The position numbers and the translations under genes are program-made. A model generated the notes under the pieces. The model was not told the origin of the DNA. It saw only the letters and a program-made list of their open reading frames with translations, and made no database searches. A stretch of 6,426 nt of DNA from an uncultured Bacteroidales bacterium (GTDB lineage Bacteria; Bacteroidota; Bacteroidia; Bacteroidales; UBA932), in assembly GCA_945982095.1 (NCBI GenBank), contig CAMFRR010000055.1, positions 1 through 6,426 of the forward strand, written 5' to 3'. Below, piece by piece: positions 1 through 5,273 of the stretch; positions within the stretch are counted from its first letter, which is position 1; the number at the start of each line of letters is the position of its first letter.

Positions 1-1191
1 GTCGTGATGTGGTCAATAGGTAATGAAATATGCGGACAGTGGAGTCCTGTAGGAATGAACACCCTGCTCATGCTTCAGAATCTTGTGCACAGTCTCGACC
101 CTACCAGGCCTGTGACTTGCGGAAATGACCAGAAGAATGCAGTGCTTGAGACAGGTTTTGCGGCTGCCTTTGACATTCCTGGCTTCAATTACAAGCCTCA
201 GTTCTACGAAGAGGCTTATGCCCTGCTTCCTCAGAAGATGATACTGGGCACTGAAACTGCTTCAACAGTATCAAGCCGCGGAGTGTACCATTTCGATTCC
301 ACAAGTTGGGAAGACCACAATTGTGTGATGCACGATGACAACCAGAGCAGCAGTTACGACAATGAGGCCTGCCCTTGGAGCAATACCCCTGATTTGGATT
401 TCGCACGTGATGCCGACCATGACTGGGTTTTGGGCCAGTTTGTGTGGACAGGTTTTGATTATCTCGGAGAGCCGTCGCCATATGACACAAATGCATGGCC
501 AAGCCACAGCTCGGTATTCGGAATCATAGACTTGGCTTCTCTGCCTAAAGACCGTTATTACCTTTACCGCAGCGTATGGAATGAAAAGGATGCCACCCTG
601 CATGTGCTTCCGCACTGGAACTGGAAGGGCCGCGAGGGCAAGGTGACTCCAGTTTTTGTCTACACTTCATATCCTGAGGCTGAGCTCTTCATCAACGGCA
701 AGAGCCAGGGACGCAGGAGCAAGAACGATTCAAGCCTGCAGCATCGTTTCCGCCTGATGTGGAATGAGACAGTATATGAGCCGGGCGAGCTCAAGGTGGT
801 GGCTTATGATGAATCAGGCAAAGCCGTGGCCGAGAAAATTGTCAAGACTGCAGGAAAACCTCACCACCTCGTACTGAAGAGCAATCGCAGCGCATTGGCG
901 GCTGATGGAGATGAACTTGCATACATCACAGTACAGGTGGCAGACAAGGACGGCAACATAGTGCCTGACGAAAGCCGCAGAGTACGCTTCAGCGTGGAAG
1001 GTGCCGGCAAGTTCGAAGCCACCGCAAATGGCGACCCTACCTGCCTGCTCCCATTCCAGAATCCTGAGATGGACCTTTTCAGCGGAGCCGCTACAGCTAT
1101 TGTACGCAGTGCCAAGACTCCCGGACAGCTCAAGTTTACAGCGAGCGCACGCGGACTCAAGAGCGCCAGCATCGCTATAGCTGTTGAATAG
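1..1191 (+). CDS. Glycoside hydrolase family 2 protein, probable beta-galactosidase (C-terminal part)
   Basis: This is the 3' part of a GH2 exo-glycosidase; the N-terminal sugar-binding and sandwich domains and the start of the TIM barrel lie left of the window. The frame is open from base 1. Residues 3-10 (MWSIGNEI) hold the acid/base motif with Glu9 (bases 25-27), and LGTETAS holds the presumed nucleophile Glu85 (bases 253-255); both catalytic residues are therefore present. FVWTGFDYLGEP at about 147-158 and the FGIIDLASLPKD stretch at about 173-184 are typical of the barrel end of Bacteroidota GH2 enzymes. Residues about 196-282 look like a DUF4982 beta domain and about 287-396 like the C-terminal GH2 domain 5 (Ig-like). 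By family the enzyme is probably exported and releases terminal beta-linked sugar, most often galactose, from glycans; the exact substrate cannot be read. It converges with the lipoprotein gene on the other strand, leaving 21 bases between the stops, and no clear terminator is visible. GH2 family: sure; galactosidase: likely. Confidence 0.93.
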   Translation, partial: VVMWSIGNEICGQWSPVGMNTLLMLQNLVHSLDPTRPVTCGNDQKNAVLETGFAAAFDIPGFNYKPQFYEEAYALLPQKMILGTETASTVSSRGVYHFDSTSWEDHNCVMHDDNQSSSYDNEACPWSNTPDLDFARDADHDWVLGQFVWTGFDYLGEPSPYDTNAWPSHSSVFGIIDLASLPKDRYYLYRSVWNEKDATLHVLPHWNWKGREGKVTPVFVYTSYPEAELFINGKSQGRRSKNDSSLQHRFRLMWNETVYEPGELKVVAYDESGKAVAEKIVKTAGKPHHLVLKSNRSALAADGDELAYITVQVADKDGNIVPDESRRVRFSVEGAGKFEATANGDPTCLLPFQNPEMDLFSGAATAIVRSAKTPGQLKFTASARGLKSASIAIAVE

Positions 1192-1206
1192 CTACAGCAT
1201 ATATAC

Positions 1207-1227
1207 AGGCTTTCAAAGGCTTTTCAA
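1207..1227. repeat. Imperfect tandem repeat over a stop codon
   Basis: AGGCTTTCAA (1207-1216) is followed directly by AGGCTTTTCAA (1217-1227), differing by one extra T. The first copy contains the stop codon (TCA at 1213-1215, read as TGA on the - strand) of the downstream lipoprotein gene, and the second encodes its last residues. It looks like a small duplication at the 3' end of the gene and has no evident function. Confidence 0.6.
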
Positions 1228-2277
1228 ATAACTGGTGTCTATACGCCAGCTGTCATTCGGGCTCACTCCGTCATAGGAGCCGAGCCCGTTTCCTGTAGGA
1301 CAGACAGTGATATGGTAATGACCATTGCGCAGAACCTTGAATTCTTCCCCGTCCTTGATATAGAAGCGGTAGATCAGAGGTCCCCCTGAACTTATGTATT
1401 TGTCACTTGTGTAGTCGAAATGCATCTCCACATATGGCCGCAGGTCCTCGTACTCATTTTCAAACGCAGTGTTTTCCAACATATACAGATTGCCTCCTTC
1501 AATCCATTCGCAGCTATAGCCTTGTGCAAACAGATCGTCTGAGTCAATGGGTGCGGAAGGGGAGAATACAGCAACGGACCTGGGACAGTTTCCGGCCACC
1601 AGACTGCGCGCTTCCATCTTTACTTTTGAATTCAGCTTGCTCAGGTCCAGGCTCACGCTTATCTTGGCCATCAGCCTGTCCATTTTCACTATGGCCAGTT
1701 CCATATCCTCTTCAAGTTTGAAGCTGCACATCCCGCTCATAGGTATGCCTCTGGAACTTGCTTCGGGTCTGTTTATATACAGCCTCCATTCCTTAAGGCG
1801 ACTTTGGCTGCGCAGTGTTATGTCGAAGCCGCTGTTGGCTATGACATATACGCTGTAGTTCATGTTTCTGAGCAGGGTGCAGGGCAGCTGAATGTCTTCT
1901 TTGTGTACATTCCTGTACATGATGAACTGATGGGCCACAAGGCTGCCATAGTCATCAAATATCCAGGTGTTCAGGTCCCAGATTCCGTCCTCGTCCTTGA
2001 TAGTGGCCTTCGTGCCGGCCGTCACCGACTCTCGTTCTGCACCTTGTCCAGCGCATACTTCTCCAGTCGCTTCAGTTGCTCCAGCCGCATCAGCCGCCGC
2101 AGTTGTTTCAGCTTCTGTTTCAGCCGGGAGCTGCACAATCAACTGCAGATTCTGTTTGTCGGCTTCCGTCTCCATCTCCAGTTTTTCCCTGCAGCCAGTC
2201 AGGCATTGCATACACAATACCATACAAATTATTGCCTGAACAGGCCATGCAGCAAAACAAATTTCAGAATTCTTCAT
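1213..2277 (-). CDS. Fimbrial-type surface lipoprotein, tip-like (FimB/Mfa2 or DUF4906-like)
   Basis: Predicted 354-residue lipoprotein of the Bacteroidales type V pilus group, second gene of a two-gene operon. A hydrophobic signal (about 6-26) ends in LTGC, with Cys29 as the lipid site, followed by charged residues (REKLEMETE) that suit export to the cell surface. After a strand (about LQLIVQLPAE) comes a low-complexity Ala/Thr/Glu linker, then WDLNTWIFDDYGSLV (about 100-114), YSVYVIANSG and IPMSG, a pattern typical of FimB/Mfa2 N-terminal domains, and MDRLMAKISVSLD, which begins the second domain. The C-terminal part has LYMLEN, FKVLRNGHYHITV and SWRID, as in tip or DUF4906-type subunits. 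Six cysteines follow the lipid Cys. The start is one of two adjacent ATG codons (2280 or 2277) behind a strong AGGAGG; 2277 gives the better 6-base spacing, and an upstream in-frame TTG at 2295 is less likely. The gene overlaps the end of the upstream lipoprotein gene by 14 bases. The fimbrial class is fairly sure; the exact role (tip, minor subunit or anchor) is inferred. Confidence 0.78.
   Translation of the reverse strand: MKNSEICFAAWPVQAIICMVLCMQCLTGCREKLEMETEADKQNLQLIVQLPAETEAETTAAADAAGATEATGEVCAGQGAERESVTAGTKATIKDEDGIWDLNTWIFDDYGSLVAHQFIMYRNVHKEDIQLPCTLLRNMNYSVYVIANSGFDITLRSQSRLKEWRLYINRPEASSRGIPMSGMCSFKLEEDMELAIVKMDRLMAKISVSLDLSKLNSKVKMEARSLVAGNCPRSVAVFSPSAPIDSDDLFAQGYSCEWIEGGNLYMLENTAFENEYEDLRPYVEMHFDYTSDKYISSGGPLIYRFYIKDGEEFKVLRNGHYHITVCPTGNGLGSYDGVSPNDSWRIDTSYLKSL
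2014..2124 (-). other. Low-complexity Ala/Thr/Glu-rich linker within the tip-like lipoprotein
   Basis: Residues about 52-88 of the lipoprotein are almost only Ala, Thr, Glu, Gly and Asp (for example AETEAETTAAADAAGATEA). The DNA shows irregular CAG/GCT-like iterations, mostly at 2060-2135, suggesting growth by slippage. The stretch lies between the first predicted strand and the WIFDDYG strand, the place where related fimbrial proteins normally have only a short loop. It is probably a flexible surface-exposed segment. Confidence 0.65.
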
Positions 2278-3220
2278 CATAGTCCTCCTTTTCAATCCAG
2301 GGATTTCTAACCAGCTTTATCTTTATGGAAGCCGGATCTGCACAAATGGCCGGGTCCGTTGTGCCTTTGCGCTTGAGCAGGATGTCGAAGACATAATTTT
2401 CACCGGCTTTCATCTTGCCTTTCTCACCATATGCCCATTGCGATATGTCCATGGCGTAGTAGTAAGTGTTCCCGTCAATCTCGCCTTCAATCACCAGTCT
2501 GCTGTCAGTCCCGGGATAACAATACAGTACTGCGCCTTCAGCAGTACGTGAGTACACCATGTCCGGATGACGGAAGTTTTTGAGCGTGAACCAGTCGAAA
2601 GCTCCATCGTTTAGCGTTTCATTGCAAGTCATATTGCCGCCGCATACGGGGAAACTGGCATTCAGGCAGGTAAGATAAGCCCTCGGATTCTCGAAAACGG
2701 CATCCTTGTAACACTGTTCTCCGAAATCGATGTCCAGAAAGCGTATTTCCACCCGGCAGAGCAGGGGCGCCATCACAATGGAGCAGCCAATGTCCGCAGC
2801 CCCGTCCACAAAGTCGATTTCGCCTACCAGCACGGGTTCCGAGGGGTCTTCTTCCATCAATTCGGCACGTACTTTGTCCAATGCTGAATATGATGAGAAA
2901 TGTTCGAACTGCAGTTCAGAACAGTCCATATTTGCTATGACTACAGCCCTTTTGCGTCCGCTGCGCGAACACAGAGCAAGTTTACCGTTTTTGATCTGGG
3001 CTGAATAAAATGATTCCAGACGCAGAGCTTCGTCCTCCCTGTCATAGATGAAAACCTCAGCGTTGTCACTATTGAAAGGGCTGGCTCCCGACCTGCAGAT
3101 TAAGACAGAATCGCGAGAACAGAAATCAGGTTCGGGAGACATACCCTTGTGAGAACACGAGGATGCAATCACAAGCTGAACAGCTACGCAAGAAAAGAAA
3201 AAAGTTGGGAAATGACGCAT
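2264..3220 (-). CDS. Fimbrial anchor-like lipoprotein (FimB/Mfa2 type), cysteine-rich
   Basis: Predicted 318-residue outer-surface lipoprotein and first gene of the two-gene operon. The signal peptide (about residues 4-21, rich in Phe and Val) ends with IASSC, Cys22 being the lipid site. SDNAEVFIYDREDEAL, then KRAVVIANMD and the S-x-L segment LDKVRAELM follow the N-terminal pattern of FimB/Mfa2 proteins; LLCRVEIRFLDIDF marks the start of the second beta domain, and the end (KIKLVRNPWIEKED then EEF) resembles the C-terminal strand of these proteins. By family it would anchor or terminate a type V pilus at the outer membrane. Oddly, twelve cysteines follow the lipid Cys. The start is ATG at 3220; an in-frame TTG at 3226 is possible but less likely. 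A promoter-like site lies just upstream. The family assignment rests on patterns rather than strong motifs, so a more general beta-sandwich surface lipoprotein is the alternative. Confidence 0.74.
   Translation of the reverse strand: MRHFPTFFFSCVAVQLVIASSCSHKGMSPEPDFCSRDSVLICRSGASPFNSDNAEVFIYDREDEALRLESFYSAQIKNGKLALCSRSGRKRAVVIANMDCSELQFEHFSSYSALDKVRAELMEEDPSEPVLVGEIDFVDGAADIGCSIVMAPLLCRVEIRFLDIDFGEQCYKDAVFENPRAYLTCLNASFPVCGGNMTCNETLNDGAFDWFTLKNFRHPDMVYSRTAEGAVLYCYPGTDSRLVIEGEIDGNTYYYAMDISQWAYGEKGKMKAGENYVFDILLKRKGTTDPAICADPASIKIKLVRNPWIEKEDYDEEF
2284..2289 (-). promoter_or_regulatory. Strong Shine-Dalgarno (AGGAGG) before the second lipoprotein gene
   Basis: On the - strand AAGGAGGACT directly precedes ATGATG. 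AGGAGG is 3 bases from the ATG at 2280 and 6 bases from the ATG at 2277, favouring the latter. The site lies within the last codons of the upstream gene (Lys-Glu-Asp), which suggests translational coupling. Such a perfect site is uncommon in Bacteroidota, which mostly do not rely on it. Confidence 0.6.
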
Positions 3221-3243
3221 ACTCAATCGTGTTTTTGTTGCTG

Positions 3244-3275
3244 CGAAGATATGTCAGGAATATGTACGCTTCAAG
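3244..3275 (-). promoter_or_regulatory. Bacteroides-type promoter for the lipoprotein operon
   Basis: On the - strand, CTTG (3275-3272), 20 bases, then TATCTTCG (3251-3244) matches the TTG / N19-21 / TAnnTTTG consensus with one mismatch in the -7 box. Transcription would begin near 3237, giving a leader of roughly 15-20 bases before the ATG at 3220. The other two promoters called here have the same geometry and short leaders, which supports the call. Confidence 0.5.
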
Positions 3276-3277
3276 CG
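3267..3277. promoter_or_regulatory. Dyad overlapping the -33 element, possible operator
   Basis: CGCTTCAAGCG is a perfect inverted repeat of 5-base arms around one central base. It covers the -33 element of the leftward lipoprotein promoter and lies about 25 bases upstream of the -33 element of the rightward thymidylate kinase promoter. Its position suits a repressor or activator site for the leftward operon. The dyad is short, so chance is a real alternative. Confidence 0.3.
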
Positions 3278-3299
3278 ATTTCAAAATATTTGTGTAGAT

Positions 3300-3331
3300 T
3301 TTGTGATTTTTAGCGTTGTTTTGTATTTTTG
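3300..3331 (+). promoter_or_regulatory. Bacteroides-type promoter for thymidylate kinase and the DoxX-like gene
   Basis: TTTG (3300-3303), 20 bases, then TATTTTTG (3324-3331) is a full match to the TTTG / N19-21 / TAnnTTTG consensus of the Bacteroidota primary sigma factor. The start of transcription would fall near 3337, about 16 bases before the ATG at 3354. This excludes the longer in-frame starts at 3303 (GTG) and 3333 (ATG). Confidence 0.7.
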
Positions 3332-3353
3332 TATGCTTAATAAGGATTTATCT

Positions 3354-4034
3354 ATGCTCATTGTTCTTGAAGGCCTCGACGGTGCCGGGAAATCGACCCA
3401 GGTAAGAAGGCTGAAATCCTATCTCCAAAGGCGTCTGCCTTGTCTGGAATACATACATTTTCCACGTTATGATGCGCCTTTATATGGCGATTTGATAAGC
3501 CGTTTCCTTCGTGGAGATTTCGGAGACAACAACACTGTACATCCCCAGCTTGTAGCCCTGCTCTTTGCTGAGGACAGGCATGGTGCCGCTGCTTCCATAC
3601 GCCAGGCCCTGAATGAGGGGAGGACTGTGCTGCTGGACCGTTACGTGTATTCAAACATAGCTTACCAATGTGCGAAATTGGATGACCCTACTGAAAAGGA
3701 GGAGCTCAGGAAATGGATAATAGACACTGAATACGGTCTTTTCGATGAGCCGCGTCCTGACCTCAATATCTTCCTTGATGTGCCCATGACTTTTGTGCAG
3801 TCCAGCCTTGCAAAACACAGGAATGGCGCTGACAGGGAATATCTTGAGGGAGCTCATGATATACATGAGTCAGACCTGGGATTCCAGAAGAGCGTCAGGG
3901 ATATGTATCGCCGCCAATGTGAACTGGATCCTTCTTTTATAAGGGTGGATTGTGCTGCGGAGGACGGCAGCATGCTGGGGCCTGATGAAATCTTTGAAAA
4001 GATCCGTGCCATTGTGGACAAAGCCATAGCTTAG
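3354..4034 (+). CDS. tmk: Thymidylate kinase (dTMP kinase)
   Basis: Cytoplasmic enzyme of 226 residues that phosphorylates dTMP to dTDP with ATP, needed for dTTP synthesis. Seen in order: P-loop GLDGAGKST at 7-15; FPRYDAP at 36-42, carrying the Phe/Arg of the dTMP site; FAEDR at 71-75 with a second conserved Arg; the DRY motif at 95-97, followed by YSNIAYQ, which lines the base pocket; FLDVP at 140-144; and the LID segment with HRNGADREY at about 155-163. Length and motifs are those of a complete enzyme, with no missing key residue. ATG at 3354 is chosen because the protein then begins directly with the family's usual first strand (LIVLEGLDG), because a promoter lies just upstream, and because a weak AAGGA (3342-3346) stands 7 bases before it. 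The DoxX-like gene starts 2 bases after the stop, so the two share a transcript. Whether this is the only tmk of the organism cannot be told. Confidence 0.95.
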   Translation: MLIVLEGLDGAGKSTQVRRLKSYLQRRLPCLEYIHFPRYDAPLYGDLISRFLRGDFGDNNTVHPQLVALLFAEDRHGAAASIRQALNEGRTVLLDRYVYSNIAYQCAKLDDPTEKEELRKWIIDTEYGLFDEPRPDLNIFLDVPMTFVQSSLAKHRNGADREYLEGAHDIHESDLGFQKSVRDMYRRQCELDPSFIRVDCAAEDGSMLGPDEIFEKIRAIVDKAIA

Positions 4035-4036
4035 AT

Positions 4037-5059
4037 ATGCAGACTTTCAGACGTTTCATTGCTTTTATTATAGGTGTGGTCTTCCTTGTTTCAGGCTACA
4101 CCAAGCTCATTGATCCCGTGGGTGCATCCCTGGTGGTGAAAGAGTATTTCGAGTGGATGCACATGTCTTTCATGGTCCCTACAGCCTCTTTCCTGGGTAC
4201 AGGGCTTGCATTATTCGAGGCTGTTCTGGGACTTGGTCTCGTGATGGGCGTTTTCCGCCGCTTCATGGCCATAGCCACCATGACCATTATGGCTTTCTTC
4301 ACCATAATCAGCATTGCCTTGGTGATTTCCAATCCTGTAATGGATTGCGGTTGTTTCGGAGAGTTTGTGCATCTTAGCCACAGTCAGACACTTATCAAAA
4401 ACATCATACTTTGCGCCATGTCAGCCCTGGCCTTTTTCCCCATTCGGAATCTGGGAGAGGCCCGAAAGCGTAAATATCCATTATTCTTCCTCAATCTCAT
4501 CACTTTGCTTATCGTGTTGTTCTACTCCCTGATTTCCCTCCCTTATTTCGATTTCACAGAGTACAAGATATCTAACACCTTAGTTGCTGAAATTGAGGAA
4601 AATACTGACGGTGTAGCCCTTTTCTCTATTCGAGACAGTTTTGGAGAGGATATGTCTTCTGTGATTCTCGAAGGCAATGTGGCTCTCATTTCCATATATG
4701 ATGCCGAGGATTTGGATGCCGAGGATTTCAATGAGCTCGCTATGTTTGCTGCTGATGCTGCCAATGAGGGTTATATGCCTTATGTTGTGAGCACTACGCC
4801 TGTGGAAATACCCGGCGTGGAGTGTTTTCTTGGAGATTACAAGAGCATAATAAGCCTGAACCGCAGCAACGGAGGTGCAACTCTGCTGGAGGACGGTTAT
4901 ATTGCAGATAAATGCGCTTTCAACTTCCTTTTCGAGAGCGAAGAGCTGGCTGAAATCCTTGAGGAGGGCGCTCCTGCTCATTTTGTGCACCGCAGTACCG
5001 AGAGGGCCATAATTTTCCAGATGTCCTTGCTTGTTTTTGTTATCCTGGCTATCGTATAA
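4037..5059 (+). CDS. DoxX/MauE-like inner-membrane protein with thioredoxin-like periplasmic domain
   Basis: Predicted integral membrane protein of 340 residues. Residues 7-25, 50-70, 76-98, 119-135 and 148-168 look like membrane segments, and 323-340 forms a last one ending almost at the C-terminus. Arg/Lys clusters (FRRF near 4-7 and 73-76, RKRK at 143-146) put the N-terminus and these loops inside, so the loop with DCGCFGE (Cys104, Cys106) and the acidic domain at about 172-320 face the periplasm. GYTKLIDP (20-27) and CGCFG match DoxX/MauE-type redox-associated proteins. The soluble domain has the strand-helix pattern of a thioredoxin-like fold (FSIRDSFGED, then VALISIYD, then LNRSNGGATLLEDGYI) but no CXXC, only single Cys263 and Cys293. 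Its substrate is unknown; a role in thiol/disulfide or quinone chemistry is an inference from family. It is almost certainly co-transcribed with tmk, and translation is probably coupled. An internal 15-base tandem repeat encodes DAEDL/DAEDF. Confidence 0.82.
   Translation: MQTFRRFIAFIIGVVFLVSGYTKLIDPVGASLVVKEYFEWMHMSFMVPTASFLGTGLALFEAVLGLGLVMGVFRRFMAIATMTIMAFFTIISIALVISNPVMDCGCFGEFVHLSHSQTLIKNIILCAMSALAFFPIRNLGEARKRKYPLFFLNLITLLIVLFYSLISLPYFDFTEYKISNTLVAEIEENTDGVALFSIRDSFGEDMSSVILEGNVALISIYDAEDLDAEDFNELAMFAADAANEGYMPYVVSTTPVEIPGVECFLGDYKSIISLNRSNGGATLLEDGYIADKCAFNFLFESEELAEILEEGAPAHFVHRSTERAIIFQMSLLVFVILAIV
4700..4729 (+). repeat. 15-base tandem duplication in the DoxX-like gene
   Basis: Two copies of GATGCCGAGGATTTG/C stand head to tail (4700-4714 and 4715-4729), identical at 14 of 15 bases. 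They encode DAEDL and DAEDF (residues 222-231) just after the ISIYD strand of the thioredoxin-like domain. The near identity suggests a recent in-frame duplication. Confidence 0.85.
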
Positions 5060-5071
5060 CTTGAAATATTC

Positions 5072-5094
5072 ATACAGATGATGGCAATCTGTAT
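5072..5094 (+). terminator. Hairpin after the DoxX-like gene, possible terminator
   Basis: ATACAGAT (5072-5079) and ATCTGTAT (5087-5094) form a perfect 8-pair stem with a 7-base loop, starting 12 bases after the stop codon. Flanking TGAA (5062-5065) and TTCA (5095-5098) could extend it with a bulge. There is no run of T after the stem, so it could terminate weakly or only protect the mRNA end. Confidence 0.45.
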
Positions 5095-5193
5095 TTCAGG
5101 TCGAATCCGGCAAATGACACCTAATATGGCAGACTTTTGCAGCTAGTGATAAAACTGGTCAATAAAAGTAATTTTCTGTCTACGAAGGAATTT

Positions 5194-5214
5194 GTTGAGT
5201 TGAGTTAAAAAAAA
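5194..5214 (+). repeat. GTTGA direct repeats and A-tract before the regulator promoter
   Basis: GTTGA GTTGA GTT (5194-5206) runs into eight A (5207-5214), which end three bases before the -33 element of the regulator promoter. The A-tract could act as an UP-like, bent element; the 5-base repeats could be half-sites for a regulator. Both ideas rest on position only. Confidence 0.35.
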
Positions 5215-5217
5215 CAT

Positions 5218-5249
5218 TTTGCGACAATGGATCAAATTTGGTACATTTG
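5218..5249 (+). promoter_or_regulatory. Bacteroides-type promoter for the AraC-type regulator
   Basis: TTTG (5218-5221), 20 bases, then TACATTTG (5242-5249) matches the Bacteroidota consensus fully. Transcription would start near 5255, about 18 bases before the ATG at 5274. The spacer holds the palindrome CAAATTTG (5233-5240), and CAAAT (5233-5237) also pairs with ATTTG (5245-5249) over the -7 box, so a binding site within the promoter is plausible. Confidence 0.68.
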
Positions 5250-5258
5250 CCAGACCTA

Positions 5259-5273
5259 AAATGTATCACATTT
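5259..5273 (+). promoter_or_regulatory. Dyad directly before the regulator start codon
   Basis: AAATGT (5259-5264), ATC, then ACATTT (5268-5273) is a perfect inverted repeat ending at the base before ATG 5274. It lies in the short predicted leader, so it could be a DNA operator at the transcription start or a weak RNA hairpin against the start codon. ACATTT also occurs at 5214-5219 and 5243-5248, in the -33 and -7 regions. Confidence 0.35.

Noticed and set aside
1178..1194. TAGCT/AGCTA hairpin at the GH2 stop as a terminator
   Set aside because: Only 5 base pairs with a 7-base loop, overlapping the stop codon and without a T-run; too weak to call.
1804..2310. 168-codon open frame on the + strand, antisense to the lipoprotein genes, and similar ones at 1407-1858
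   Set aside because: They lie wholly opposite well-supported lipoprotein genes, have Ser/Cys/Leu-rich translations without domain pattern, and lack a promoter; they are shadows of the coding strand.
3303..3353. Longer thymidylate kinase with 17 extra N-terminal residues
   Set aside because: The extra codons overlap the -33 to -7 promoter elements, and the family normally begins at the ATG chosen (3354).
4580..4990. 136-codon open frame on the - strand within the DoxX-like gene
   Set aside because: It is antisense to a clear membrane/periplasmic protein, shows no recognisable motif and has no upstream signals.
5060..5273. Invertible promoter as in Bacteroides capsule loci
   Set aside because: No pair of long inverted repeats flanks the promoter; only short dyads of 8 bases or fewer are present, and no recombinase gene is in the window.
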